This document shows, piece after piece, positions 50,368-62,996 of a DNA stretch of 64,000 bases. Position 1 is the first letter of the stretch; each line of letters starts with the position of its first letter. The position numbers and the translations under genes were made by a program. The stretch is from Amphibalanus amphitrite. Lineage: Eukaryota; Arthropoda; Thecostraca; Balanomorpha; Balanidae. Below the pieces are notes generated by a model. The model was not told the origin of the DNA. It saw only the letters and a list, made by a program, of their open reading frames with translations, and did no database searches. The stretch is from the NCBI RefSeq assembly GCF_019059575.1, contig NW_024883495.1, forward strand, positions 1 through 64,000, in the 5' to 3' direction.

Positions 50368-53274
50368 TTATTCCGACTCACGTTTGCAGTGATCGTGAAA
50401 CACCACATATCTTTGACACAACATTGAAAGTAATTTCGCCACGCCGCGCTTCAGAATATTGTATCTAAATGGTGCCGTTCTCTAGGACGCTAGTGCATAT
50501 CATGATCTAGACCTACGAGTAGAAGGCTTGCCAAGCAGCCAAGCTCAACATATACATTTCTGTGTTCAGCTGAGTGTTTCACGGGGCGGTTGAACTCAGT
50601 CGACTGGGTAACCGCGAATGCTGCAGCTTGAGGATATGGAGAGCGAGCCGAGTTGGCCGAATCGGCCGTCGTGGTCGATTTGGCCGTTGGCCTTGACCGC
50701 ACTTGAAATAAATTAGGAAATGTTACCACGGTTGGGCCTGCCTCGAGCCATGTTGAAGACGCCGTGTGGCAGGATTTACCAGTAGTTTAAACTAGGCTAT
50801 ATGGTGTGGTAAGATGATGCAACTGAACTGTTTTGTCGCCTACATAGTAACACAAGAACCAGATTGCGGTCGCGATTCTTTAAATTTGCGTACGAATTTA
50901 TCCAAATAACTATACATGTGTGATTACTGGTTATCGAATGTATTTTCCAGTTTTTCTTCAAGTTTTGCATTCATAATTGCGACAAAAAAAAACTTGGTCC
51001 TTAAAAAAGCAATCTATTATCGTTGTTGCCTTTTGAGGCAATAAGGCGTCACCGTGGAATGCGCGTCAGTGCCAGCGTCAGTGCCAGTGACCGCCGAGTG
51101 CTTCTCTTCAATCACACGCCGATTCGGTGAAGTGGCTCATTAACGAGGTGGGTTTTATCGGCGGCTGTAACGGTCATTTAGCTTTGTGATATTACTGCGG
51201 TAAAAATTACTGCGTGATAACAGTCTAGATGACTTTACTATTTACTTATAGCAGCTCCCATGTGAAAACCGTGGTCAAAGTATTTAGTGCGTCTTCACGC
51301 CGTATGTGCCGCATCTGCAAAAAGAGCACTCTGCCATTTATGATGAAATCTTACTAACTCGTTAGTGCTACGCAAATGGCACATCATATTAAAACTACTG
51401 TTATTTCCCTTGTAAAATCAATTCCTTGACTATAATAGTTCAAAGCATATTTCTGCGGGCTAAAATGGCGCTAAACATCATTCGAAATGAAACTGATTTG
51501 GATGTCACCGTTTACGCAAAGGTTGTTACTTTGCACAATAGTCCATTCACCTTATATGAAGTATTTAATGGGCGACAGTATCCATTCTATTGATATCCAG
51601 CTTTGCCTCGAAGACCAGTCTAGACCAGAACAAGGCGCTGGTCTTCAGTCTCGATAAAGTCAGATACAGTGACGTAGACATATGTGATGACGTCAGACAA
51701 CTAGAATGACGTCATTGGACGCCCCGGTGCCTCGCGACCCTGGCACAGTGGCGATACAGGGAAGGGCACTGACTGGCTCAGGCACGGATCGCGCCTTAGT
51801 TAACGGATGAGTCATGTGGCGCCTGATTGCTCCAGAGAGCTCCAGAGAGCTTCATAACGCATAGTCAACATCAATGAAGGTAATGCCAACCATAAACAGC
51901 AATGTTCACTTGGGATGTAAATTTCCTTTCGTTACCGCTCAAAAAACAATGGATGATTTTACATTCAAATACCGCCTACATCTGCTTCATCTAGAGCGTG
52001 AAACTGGCCATACAAACCACACCTTTAGGCTTTATGCATGACCGCTTAAGAGTTAGTGACCCGAAGATGATCAGGAAGATGTAGGGACGCTCCCCGGTAT
52101 TCATGCCAGTCACAGTGCTTTGCAACCATGTCAAGGTGCTGAAGCAAGCCATTTAACCCCTTCAGAAGCAACGCAATGCTTCCTGCTCAACCTTTGCTCA
52201 CTGTGAACTGTCTGCAGTGTTACAGGCCGCCTTCCGGGCTAGCCATTCTCTGGCTGTGTTGGGCTATCCCACATAAATTCGATTCGCTGGAGGGTATAAT
52301 CGCTCTCCCACGGCCGCCGGGCCACTCCCGGGACGCGGGGTCAAGCTCAGGGAGGGTCCTTGCCTTTCAAACCACCGACCGTCTACCCAAACGCGCCCAT
52401 CCGCTGCGCTAGGAGTTACCCGTCGAGATATCGGCCCGGGCCAGACCCTCTGGCTGTTTGCGACAGTCCGTCGGCGCTCAACGCACGAGAGAGTATTCCG
52501 AGTCTCGTCCAAACACCTGGCGCCCAATGTTGTTCTGGTGTAGCATGCATTATTCAAACACGCCCACGCCATGCTCTATTCATGCAACGAACGATGTCCT
52601 CACAGGGTGGGGAAGCTGTGAAATGCATCGAACGACTCAGAACTCTGGGCCAAGGTCTGGGGCGCGACACACATCTCATGGCTAATCGGTCGCCTGCGTC
52701 ATCGGTCCGTGGGAGAACGGCGAAATCTTCGCTCGCTTGCACAGCGTTTGACCGTTGGCGGTTGACCGGGCATATCAGGAGTTGTGTAACGCTCGCCAAT
52801 GCTCCGTCGCAGCCGCGTTCATACATCAGTGGGCGCCGTGCCACGGGGGCTGTGGCCCCGGTGGCTTGTCCCATGGGTGTGCCATTGCTGGGGGTGTGCA
52901 ACGGAAACGCAATGGGCGGCCTGTTGCGCAACGGGTGGGTGGGTGGCAAATGGCAAATCTGCCACCATTTTTATGCTCACTTATTTTTTTAAATCTTCAT
53001 AGAAAGCTACGAGCAAAAGGTCAGCTTTTGGTCTAACGTTTTTTCCATACTTTTTCTTGGAGTCGCTGCTGTGCTATATCTTGTTAAAACATCGATAGCT
53101 ATAATTTTCTAAATAAATTGATGACAAAACCTTCTAACTCTTACGGGGTACGCACGTGGTAAAATGACAAAATCAGCATTGCACTTTAGGTCTTCACAAA
53201 TTGCGAGCCCACGCGGATCAAATTACTCCTGCAATGCTGACGATGAACATCATGGAATTCGTGTCTGCTACGCA
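50368..53274. other. Unassigned intergenic region
   Basis: AT-rich to about 52150, then GC-rich. The longest open frame (52360-52992) has no exon boundaries and unremarkable composition. The only clear local signal is a pair of TGACGTCA palindromes, listed separately. Confidence 0.35.
51688..51714. promoter_or_regulatory. Paired CRE-like palindromes
   Basis: Two perfect TGACGTCA octamers at 51688-51695 and 51707-51714, 19 bp apart start to start, with a near match (GTGACGTAGA) about 20 bp upstream. TGACGTCA is the CREB/ATF consensus. Here they lie outside the piggyBac-like elements, in otherwise single-copy sequence. Confidence 0.4.
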
Positions 53275-54184
53275 TTAACCCTCGCCCGCACATGGGGGGG
53301 GGGGGGTTGCCACCCCCCAGGCAGTCTTTCTGCTCTGCACTCAACATTTTTAGAGCTAGAAGGCTGATTTTTCGTATAGCTGCTTGTCTATCCTTTCTTG
53401 ATGTCCACTGAAAATTTCAAGTTTCTGTGATTTTTGGTTTCGGAGATATGACCTTGTTTTTCAGGTCATGTCATGACCCAAATGGCCAATTCTCAACATC
53501 TTGCGTTTGTCATGGGCCTTGTGAGCTTTTGACACCCTGATTTCGGCCTTTTTTGCCAATCTTACCTCCCACCTATCATGGAACATGTTGTTCGACGATG
53601 TACAGGGGTCAAGGTCAGGGTCAAGGTCAACCTAGGTCATCTAAGATAATTGCGTTTTAGGCAAGCTGAATTTACTTTTTGTGAAGTTTTTTGACTGCAT
53701 TTTTGGTAAAAGCTTCTCAGATCATGATTTCATGTGATATGGACCCAAAAACAATCGGTGCACACATCAGTATACACACAGACACACACAGACATACAAA
53801 CACATATAATTGACCTTGACCTAACTTGACCTGAAATGACCTCAGCAGCAAAATTCTGGTCGGATAGTGTGACAAAGAGGTTCTAGCTGGCTTGACACCA
53901 GAAAACAGCATCGTCATCGGTATTTGATAAGCAGCGCACTTGATATCCAACGGTGACCCAAAACAGCAACATTTTTTAGTTTGACCTGACCTGGAAGGTC
54001 AATGACTGACCTGAGAAGGTAAAACTGGGTATCATTGGATTCGTCTCTTCCCAAAGAATCTTTTTGGTCTTTACTGCTAAGCTCTATCTCCAACAGGAAC
54101 GAAATGGCGCGGGGGGGTGGCAACCACCCCCCCCCCCCATGTGCGTTCTAGGATGGGAAAATGGCATGTGCGGGCGAGGGTTAA
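53275..54184. mobile_element. piggyBac-like MITE, copy P5 (910 bp)
   Basis: TTAA at 53275-53278 and 54181-54184 with perfect inverted termini TTAACCCTCGCCCGCACATG. Hairpins lie at 53294-53318 (GGGGTTGCCACCCC) and 54111-54138 (GGGGTGGCAACCACCCC). The right end has a spacer of about 20 bp between the terminus and a second CGCACATGGGG; the left has none. The interior has GGTCAAGGTCAGGGTCAAGGTC near 53610 and TGACCTTGACCTAACTTGACC near 53811. No transposase. Confidence 0.85.
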
Positions 54185-57100
54185 GACAATTTCCGCCCGG
54201 AGTTGCGTCCTCCAGTGTGAGGAATGTCACATTCTCACGTGGTGTGACAAGCTCACCCGTCTACTAAAAAGCGTCTGGTTTTTAAAAGTCCCGTACAGGT
54301 CCTACCAGTTCTGACAGAATCACTTCATCTGACAGTCCTAAGTTGTACTGATCTCAGGCAGCTTTTGCCAAATTGTCAGGGAACTCAGATTTGTTTTTCA
54401 ATAGAAAAAACACAATTCTAAAGAATAGTGTTTTAACTATTGACAACAAACCTTCGGTTACAAAGACTTAACCCTCCTATACGTTGGCTTCGCCTTTTTG
54501 GCTGCTGGCTCAACCACTAGCACATCATCTATTCAGCATTCGTCTCCCTGCTTCCAACCCCACCCATACCAGCTGCTGACCCCTGCATCTCTTCCATTCC
54601 TCTCAGACCCGGCATTAACCATCGTCCGTCTCCCTTGCAATCACCGCCCTCCTTCCCATTACCCCAACTATACTGGACCGGCCGGGGGCAGATCGGGACT
54701 AGCTGGGACGGTCAGTATGCGTCGGCCCCACCCGGCCCGAGGCACCCTCCCCGCCCCACTGTATCGCTCCGGTCAGCAACAGGACGTGATCACCGCTTGT
54801 CCGTCGGTAATACCGCGCTCCACACGATTTACGGGCCGTCCGAGGCAGTGGCGGGCCCTGTTGCACAACTCGGATCGAATCCGGGAAGATGGAAATGCCG
54901 CGGCGATGGTATGGTTCAGGGGGATGGTTGGTGTTTTCCTCGTCATGAAGAGGTGGCAGATCACGCGCGAGAGAGTGAAATATGCGTCACCGGAACCGCC
55001 CACCACTGCACTGGCGATAAACAAATATCCGCTACAGTGTTCATGGTCTGCCTTCATTGTTTATTATTGTGTGAAAGTTGATTCCACGCAATGGTCGTTT
55101 TGACATCGTCCCGGGTTATGGTATTTGGTCGCCGCCGTTTACGTAAATTGCCATATGATCCACACCACTCAGTGACCAACTTTGCGCCGAATCGCCACTT
55201 CGCGTGCTACTTCACCCACGCGAAATAACTGAACGGAAACGTCACGCAACAACTTCGGCTATATCTTACTTAGCCTGTCACTGACGCTTAATTTTACCAG
55301 TCTCGGATCCGTTCAACGATTTATTTGGTTCACTTTCACTCGCATCAAGCCGATGCCTTCAGGCCGCTGGTGGTCGGGCACGGTGACAGTTTAGGCAGCA
55401 ATTGACAAAAACGACGACGTGATTGTACGCCCCAAGTGCGGCCACAATAACGTGCTTATGTGGCTCGGTGCCTTTTTGTCCGCCTTCATTGCCCGTGTCG
55501 CCCGATTTCGACGTCGTCGATAAACGCCAGTCCCGACAGCAAGTAGCGAGAAGTGGTCATTGTGGGTTCAAGCCCAGTCCTGTGTTGTCTCATGATATAT
55601 TGTCACCGAGCTGGTCGAGAAAATAAACGTTCACAGGACAGCTGTTTGGATAATGAACATATATGTTTAGAATGATATGCACTGCGGTTCAGGTTGAAGT
55701 TTAAATAATAGAGAGCTACCAATTTACACTTTATTCGCTAGATGCTCCGCCAGGCTAGGCACGAATACTCGTCTGGCGCTAGGATCGATTTACAATCGCT
55801 CTTCGGCGATTCAATTCAATTCTGTTCAATTATTATTCAATCTGTTACTAGAAACGAAATTAACGTTCTAAGCGTTTGTATGAATATGCGCGTGAATCGC
55901 CCGATAAATGTTTGGAACGATATCCTTGAGCATAATCCATTAAAGAATCCTTTTGTCCATCGCCAGATACGTATGCCAGCGAGGCTCGCCAAAAATTCCT
56001 ATGTCCTGTAAGACTTGCTACTAATGCCCACTGTCATAGCTGCAGTTTTCAATGACGTCTAGCCTACCCTCTGCAATAACTATCCGCCGCCTTCGTGTCC
56101 TGTTCTCCCGCTGCGGCCGCTTTCCATTGGGCCCCATTGGCGCTGTGCGCTGTCGGGCGACTCTCTCTGCAGCCTGAATAATCACGGCCTGTCACCACTG
56201 CACAGACTCCATGCAGCGGCCCGGGTGTGGCCCGGCACACGACCTGTCCAGGAACAAAGTCGGCCCGTGACTACCGTGTACGGATCTGTGCCGCACACTT
56301 TGCCATTGTTGCAGACGTCAGCATTGTACGAGTTACTGCAGCATTACGAGAGCTGTCATTTCAGGCGGCCAATGCATGCTGTAGACTAGTGCAGGCTGAT
56401 TTCAACATCTTTGGAGGTAAACGGTATTGCTTTAGTCTTAGAGTGACAATATGCCCATGGTGCAGAACCGGTATGCTGAATCAAACCTGTGCGCTCATAT
56501 ACGTCACTGAGACATTCGTTACCGTGCACCCATAATATTCAGACCTGCACCCAGGACTCCAAGTAGGGCAGGTTATTCGTCTTGCCCACGGGACTAGAAA
56601 TAGCCGTCTGCTCACTGTCATATATCCGCGTATTTTACCGTCAAGCCAAGCTACACATGGGGAACAAAGATGCCTAATCACGATCCGTACCTGACGGCAA
56701 AGGCGGATCCCGTCAAGCTACCAAACTCCTCAATATCATAACTACATCAGCTCAACCGCGCCGTCTCCACCAGCTGACCACTCTCGTCCGAAACTGGGGC
56801 AGTTCTCCGTGACACCGCCGCAGCTGAGAGCTTCAGCAGCTCAAGAGGGCTCGAACCACCCCCTCCTGTCCCTGGCCCTGTGAGTGTGAGGAGCTCCGCC
56901 CGCCGGCCCGTCCACCCGCTCGGCCGCCGCGCCGGGCGCCGCAGTCGGAGACGGGAGGGGGCGGTGTCGGCGGCAGCGGTGGAAGTCACAGGGCTGCAGG
57001 TCGCAGAGTGCGCCGTGACGCCGTTGGGGACGGACGGGCTAGCGCGGTGCGCGAGGCCAGAAGCTGCCTCAGTGACACTGGTGAAGTGAATAGGCAGTGA

Positions 57101-57428
57101 CACTGATGAACTAAGTGAACGTCAGTGACTCCTTATATCGACACGTGGTGGATTCTAGTGACGGGCTGATTGAGGTGTCCCTCGTCTATGCCCAGGCGGT
57201 GCGCCGTTCGGCGACGAACGCCATTCAGAGCGGAGGTCTGTCAGTTCTCGGTGGGTCACATCTCAATCAGTGGACTTATTCAGAAGAATCAATCTACCTC
57301 CTGTTACCACTCTGGCGACTGGCAGTGACGGCAACCGACGGACTATCCAGGACCGACTGAACACGGACGCCCTCGGGGCGGCACGAGAGGACTCAAATTT
57401 CAACTCGTGAGTGCAGTGACGCGCAACC
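54185..57428. other. Unassigned intergenic region and probable 5' UTR
   Basis: TTAACCCTCCTATACG at about 54469 resembles a piggyBac-like end, but no partner was found. GC-rich islands are at about 54650-55010, 56090-56280 and 56850-57080. The last few hundred bases may be 5' UTR or promoter of the small gene at 57429. Confidence 0.35.
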
Positions 57429-57755
57429 ATGGTGCTGGATCACTCGGGACAGTCCTCTCTAGTGACGGCCTCGTCCTCGGAGCTGGTTAGTGAGGCGAGG
57501 ACGGGCCGCGAGGACTCGAGGAGGAAGCGGCGGCGACTGAGACGGGTGTCGACCAAAAGGCCCAAATACCGCCGGCCGGTGGTGCGACGAATCAGCACAA
57601 AGATACTCGGCAAAAAGCCGGCAAAAAGGAAAAAGAATCCACTCCAGTGGCTGGTAAGTGCAGAATGGTGGTTGATTTTTTTTTAAAACAAATTGCATCT
57701 CTCTTAACTATTGAAACATCATTTTCAGCGAAGCATTTGCTGCTTCCCGTGTTGA
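57429..57755 (+). CDS. Candidate small polybasic protein with cysteine-rich C-terminus
   Basis: ATG at 57429 has a good context (CAACCATGG) and an in-frame TGA 12 bp upstream. Exon 1 (57429-57653, 75 codons) ends CTG|GTAAGT. A 75-bp intron with a CTTAAC branch-like site and ATTTTCAG acceptor leads to exon 2 (57729-57755), which ends TGT followed by three in-frame TGA codons. The 83-residue product has a Ser/Thr/Glu-rich start, a long Arg/Lys-rich region (about 31-70, with RRKRRRLRR and KKPAKRKKN) and the C-terminus WLRSICCFPC. A basic stretch followed by clustered C-terminal cysteines recalls lipid-anchored proteins, but no CAAX box is present and the family is not recognised. Nuclear or nucleolar targeting by the basic region is equally possible. 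AATAAA lies at 58317. Confidence 0.45.
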
Positions 57756-60700
57756 TGATGAGACTGAACGATGAGCTTATCTTACAGCTTCGAAATCTTA
57801 GAGCTAAAAAAGTCACGATAAAAATAATGTGTAAGCGGATCTCGTCAACGACTAAGAAAGCCTTATTTAATTGCTTTTCCAATCTATAAGAACAGCAGCG
57901 TTACTAAGAACACAAAAGCCAAATCACTCTCCTATCTGCCAAGCTCTTTATTCCTTTTTTTGCGATGAAAATTAAGATAATGGCTACTCATCACATTAAC
58001 AGTTAGGTACTTCAACACGTGCAACGCATGCTCGAGTCAGAACACACGCTTGCTCCGTTTCCATTTTCCTTCCATGTTGTAACTACGTCTTTCCGGTGTA
58101 ACTCCGCAGCACAATATTTCCTTAGCCGTGCATTCTACGAGCACCAGTATTATGCATTTACCGTTTTATTGAATGTGGTCGCCAGGCATTCTGGCTCGCG
58201 TTACTGCCACAGGGAAACCAACGAGCAGAAACCGTCAGTCTTTTCTGGAAATCAGCGGTAGTTGTTCGTCATGCTGACAAAGACACTGAAGAGTGATTCG
58301 AGCAATCGACTTCAGCAATAAAGTCGAGCTTTAGTACATATGTAGTCACGAGGCGCCACGTAAGCGCATACTTACCACTTCGTTTCTGGAGAGGAAAGAG
58401 GAAATTTGGCTGCGTGAAAGTCGGCAGATGTTCGTCTTCCTCTCGCTGCATGGATAAGGGATCAACTAGGGATCAGCTCTAATGAATTACATAATTTCAA
58501 TAGAAAAAACGTCAAAAAGTTTCTACGTCAGCCTGTCAAAACATATTTATGTATACCTAGGTCAACAAGTAGTAATTGGAAAATTACACCGCAAGTCAAA
58601 TTGTTTGAAGATTTCAATTAGCTCGTACATGTCATTATGGGGGTTTTAGAATGTTGCGACCACCTATCATTGTGAAAAAGAGTTAATATTTTTTCTTCGA
58701 ACAATGCGAAAGTAGCGCTACTGTGATAGAGCTTAGGCATATCTAAAAATTGCCGATGCGATTTCAATCAATCAGTAGGCTGAACTTCAACCACTGCTCA
58801 GTACTTTCAATGTGAACGGGGCGTGGGCGATATGTAAGATCGGTTGGTGGGTCCCTAATGATGAGCAATCAATTAGACTATCGCACACCAGGGCCTTAAA
58901 CGGACCACACAGTCTACCATTCGGACTAAAATAATTTATACGTGTAAGGTTTTTGTTTTGTTTTCGTGCAGAAAAAAAGTGCTAGAGATATTCCTATCGC
59001 AACATAAAACGACGGAGGTTGACAAATAATTGTTTTAGTGGCTTGGAGATATAACTCAATCTTCCTACAGAACCTAAATACCGTCACGTTTCCGCGTATT
59101 CTCTCGCCAGGGAAGAGGTGTGCACGTGGGCCCCCACGTTCCGTCCGTCCCACACCGTGGCGGCACGGGCTCACTAAGGAACGTTCCATAACCTTCCCTC
59201 CCCCTCCCCTTTTGTACCGCCGTCCACGGAACTCTAGCTATGCCGTATTGCGACACTGGAGCTGACTCGTGACATGCTTCTGGTTATGCTTTCGATCTTA
59301 ATTGAAAATGAATTACCTCATAGCAGCCCGCATTTCCCCGTCACGCTGCATAATACTGAGTTTGCCTATTGTATCGTGCATTTCTGAAATACTGCATCAG
59401 TCTGAGATTTTCGGTGCCTCGGCTCATGACCATAGCGACAAAGTTTAACTTAACCTGTGACGTTCGGAGATCCAGCAATGTTTTACGCCATCCATCGCCA
59501 AACAGCCATCACAGATGGGCTACTTCAACGTATCATAAATAGCATATGCGGCAGTAGCCCTTATCTTAGGCAGAGGCTAGTACATAGCCCCAAAGTTTAA
59601 GTCTACACACTTGCACTTTTCTCGTTTAGAAACATAACGGTAACATACTTTTATTGTGATGATTGATACGCATCATACCTACGATGATGGATCTGTAGTT
59701 TCGTATCCTTTGCTATTTCGATTAGACATCGGACCCAGCACCGTCTCGGCGACCACTGATCCTCTATTGTGACCGCTCTGACCCGTCTATGACCCGGTGA
59801 CCGGTCAGGTCAGACCAACAGTAACCCCGTACCCATATCTCAGCCCAGCCCCATCCACCATTGTACTCCCACCCCTACACTTCCGCCTGATAACCGTGGA
59901 GCTCCCAGCTCTGCCGCCTGTCGTTGCTATGCCAACCGCTGTTGATTGGCCGGCGGCTGTATAGCACTGACGAGAGATATCTGCGCGGCCCGCGGCGCCC
60001 CAGTGTGACATATATTATTCATTAAAAGGGAGAGCCGACGGGTGGGTCCGGCGACGCGCAGGCGGTGAGAGCCGGCGTGCATTGTTGGGCTCCGTTATCT
60101 ATGACCGAGTGTGTGTGGGGAGACAGTCCGCGGGTGCGCCACCAGATGCCTCGCTGAGATGCAGGACCATTACAAAGTGTCCAGCTGATGGCGTCGATAG
60201 ATGTGGCTGGGCTTAGCTGACGAGGTGTGACAACCGGAAAAGATTTTCAAAGTGATGACCTTTTTACTCGTAATCAAGCTTCTCGCCATGTTTAGGCAAA
60301 TACGCAAAATAAGTCATACTAGCACAGCGTTCCGTAATCTCCTGCGCATTTTTACGCACGCTGACAGAGGGGGACTAATCCCCCAGAGACGTGTCCAAGT
60401 CGCTCTCCAGGTTTCCCTCAGCCTTGACGTAGCACCACCTCACCCTGTGTACACATGTCACAAGTCACACCCGACACCGCCGTGTCCGTCGAACACGGTA
60501 AACACGACACTGCTGGCGCGGCGCGCCCGTCAGAAACTCGGTAAAGTAGAACAGCACACAAATCCGCCGGGGCGAGAGCGGCACACTCCAAGGATGCCCC
60601 GCCCGACCGCAACAACAGAAGAATCCAGTCGAGCCGAACAAAGCCACGCCGATTCCCGATTTCTGCACAATTGCGGCCGCGGGCCGGCGGTGTGTCGGCA

Positions 60701-61890
60701 GGGTCACCCGCCACTTATGCTCGCCGCCAGCGGCGCCGCCCGCTCCAGTTTCGTTTGAACGAGTCTCCCGGCCGGCGGCTAGTACAACTCCAAACGTGTG
60801 GGCGTGGGACGCCTTAGTCGCCTGCCCTCCGCGGCGCCGGGCGACCCCCGCCCAGCGCCTGACACGGGTGGCCCTCGGGTAATTAGCATAATGACTGACA
60901 CGGATCAGCTTAGCTCTCAGCAGCCGGCGGGCAGCGGGATGGGACGAGCGGGGTGTGGCAGAACCTCCGCGGAAAACGGCGCCCACCTCTCCCAAATAAC
61001 TCGTGCCCGAAGGTCGGTGCGCGCGCTGAGAGCGTGCGCCGACGATCCTAGTTAAAGTGCGGCCACGAACGATATCGCAACTGTGCCGCGGCGGCGGCGT
61101 CTTCTCAGCGATTGGCACACGTCGCGGCTGGCGTGCCAGACCGGCTGCTGCCACGCGAGACTGTAGCATAGCATCACCAGGCATGATCGACATGGTTGTC
61201 GCTGATTTGAGACGTTGACTACTACATGACAGATCATGTCGGGGGTGATTTGATCAATTATTGGATGGCATGTCTACATAGGACTCTTAGGGAACAAGGC
61301 CAGGGAGACCAGCAGCAAACAAATTATTGATAAATGAATCATTTGATTGGGACATATGTATTTGCATAAAGGACACGAACAAAGGTCAAGCTGGTCAGAA
61401 TGTTAGTGTAATTTGTGGTACGGAATCCTCCCATTTCGGACACTTAGAACGCGTCGCAGGTCTGGCCTCTACCTCGACAACTCGAAGGCAGAAGCCTCGA
61501 CCATGCCTGATAAAAAGCAGCATATTACTTTCACATAATATTATCCCAAAGCCAACATCTTAATTCGCTAGACCAATAATTTACCACGATCTAACGCCGA
61601 CTGCGCCGCTGGGCATCCCGGCCGCATTCACAGCACGCATAGTCCCGTGAACCTTGGCGTCTGACGGCCATTGCTAGCGCGTCGATGCCGGCCGTTGCGT
61701 GTCTCATTGCTTCAACAATACCCCGCCGAGTTCGCTGTTCTGTAGGGACCGGACAGAGGCGCACGGAAGGTACAGCCCATCTAAATTACCCATCTAAATG
61801 TGTAAGAATGTAGTTAATTTATCATTTGAATAGTTTAGATTAATCGACATTTCATGACGGGCATTATACGAGTATGTTTATTTCTAAGGC
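57756..61890. other. Unassigned region downstream of the small gene
   Basis: The first 560 bp may be 3' UTR up to AATAAA at 58317-58322. AT-rich sequence follows to about 59050, then GC-rich islands at 59100-59270, 59740-60250 and 60380-61180 with chance open frames on both strands. No splice-supported exon was found. Confidence 0.35.
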
Positions 61891-62011
61891 GTGGATTTGC
61901 GAGGCGCGCTGAGGGACTGAGGGCACCAGAAATCTCCACACTCGAACACTTCTCGCAAAAGCGTAAGCTGTGATTGGCGGGCATCCTCGGAACTACTGAC
62001 TCGCCTCTGAC

Positions 62012-62996
62012 CCACCAGAAGCGCCGCTGAGCTCCACTGGACCCGGGCGATCCTCATCTTTCTCATGCCACTGAGGACGTCTCTCTGTGCCACCAGGCGC
62101 CGGTGACGCTCCGCTAGACCCGAGACTATCCCCAATATCGCTAGGCGGCGCTGAGGGCCTGTGATCCGCCAGACGGCGCTGGGCGTCCTCCGGGCTTGTA
62201 GCTCCACATACAGCTCCACCTTCGCAGGTGGCGCTGTATCTCTCTCAGTGACCAATCGGCCTGTGCTGTCTCCCAAATACTAGCAAGTGACCCCGCTGAG
62301 GCATTCTCTGAACCTGCACTGCCCTCTCACTTCCATCACCTGTCCGTGCTTCTATCCTCAGGATACCGAAATCCTTCTCCTCCACGCCACAATCCCCTTC
62401 CGGGCTGGGCAGGCAACTTTATCTCATGCGGGCTGCTCCCTTGGAGCGGCACCGCTGCTCCCGAGGGAGCGCACCCCGTAGCCGGGTGCAGTGAGTGCCT
62501 TGGGGCTGGGTGGCCTGTCCTCTGGACGGGCTCAGCCTCGGCGACTCACTAGGGTGCCTGCCCAGACCAATGTCTCCCCCTAATTCCTATCATCCTTCCG
62601 GCTCTGCAATGGTCTTGTCGACCGAAAGGGCCTAACCCAACAAAACAAAACAAACAAACAAATCACTTCCATCGTGGTGCTGTGTATTTTTCAGTGAGCA
62701 GTCAAGCAGCATTTAGATTTAGCACGTGACCCGCCAAAGAGCGTCGGTGTGTTACCTAACTAGACGGCGCCCTGAGGGTCTGTCTCTGAGACCTGCTAGA
62801 CAGCGCTAGGGGGTCCGTCCCTGAGACCCGCCAGAAGGCGCTGTATGGCGACCTCGAGCTGAGCTCACGCTCCCTAAGTGGCGCTGAATCTCGCCATTCG
62901 TAGGTGTCGCTCGGGCTCCTCCCGATCCCTTGGTCGCTGAGACTCCCTTATGCTCACCAGATGGCTCTGAGGGTCTTGGCCCCGCGAGGTGGCGCC
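62012..62996. repeat. Degenerate repeat of CTCF-like words (CCAGRNGGCGCTG)
   Basis: About twelve variants of a CCGCCAGACGGCGCTG word occur at 62012, 62090, 62139, 62166, 62223, 62758, 62792, 62827, 62872, 62899, 62955 and 62983, mostly in the same orientation and 27-78 bp apart, with CTGAGGGYC often following. The word resembles the animal CTCF core (CCASYAGRKGGCRS); CGCAGGTGGCGCTG at 62223 is a close match to the insect form. The array is split by a SINE-like insertion. Binding is not shown. Minus-strand frames through it are not genes. Confidence 0.6.
62327..62673 (+). mobile_element. SINE-like retroposon with target duplication
   Basis: The direct repeats TCACTTCCATC at 62327-62337 and 62663-62673 flank about 325 bp that ends in an A-rich tail (CAAAACAAAACAAACAAACAA). 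Target duplications of 11 bp plus an A-rich 3' tail are the signature of LINE-mediated retroposition. The body is GC-rich and non-coding; a tRNA-type promoter was looked for but is not clear. The insertion lies within the CTCF-like array. Confidence 0.7.

Noticed and set aside
52360-52992. 210-codon plus-strand frame
   Set aside because: No start context, splice sites, codon bias or recognisable domain; overlapping frames on both strands are equally open.
54466-54490. TTAACCCTCCTATACG as a sixth piggyBac-like end
   Set aside because: No inverted partner, G/C hairpin or second TTAA was found nearby.
54498-55103. 201-codon plus-strand frame
   Set aside because: Two overlapping frames of similar length exist, with low-complexity Ser/Pro content and no support.
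55540-55600. Possible tRNA (GGGTTCAAGCCC)
   Set aside because: Only a box-B-like word; no cloverleaf, anticodon stem or acceptor pairing.
61884-62276. 130-codon minus-strand frame
   Set aside because: It runs through the degenerate CTCF-like repeat; no domain or splice support.
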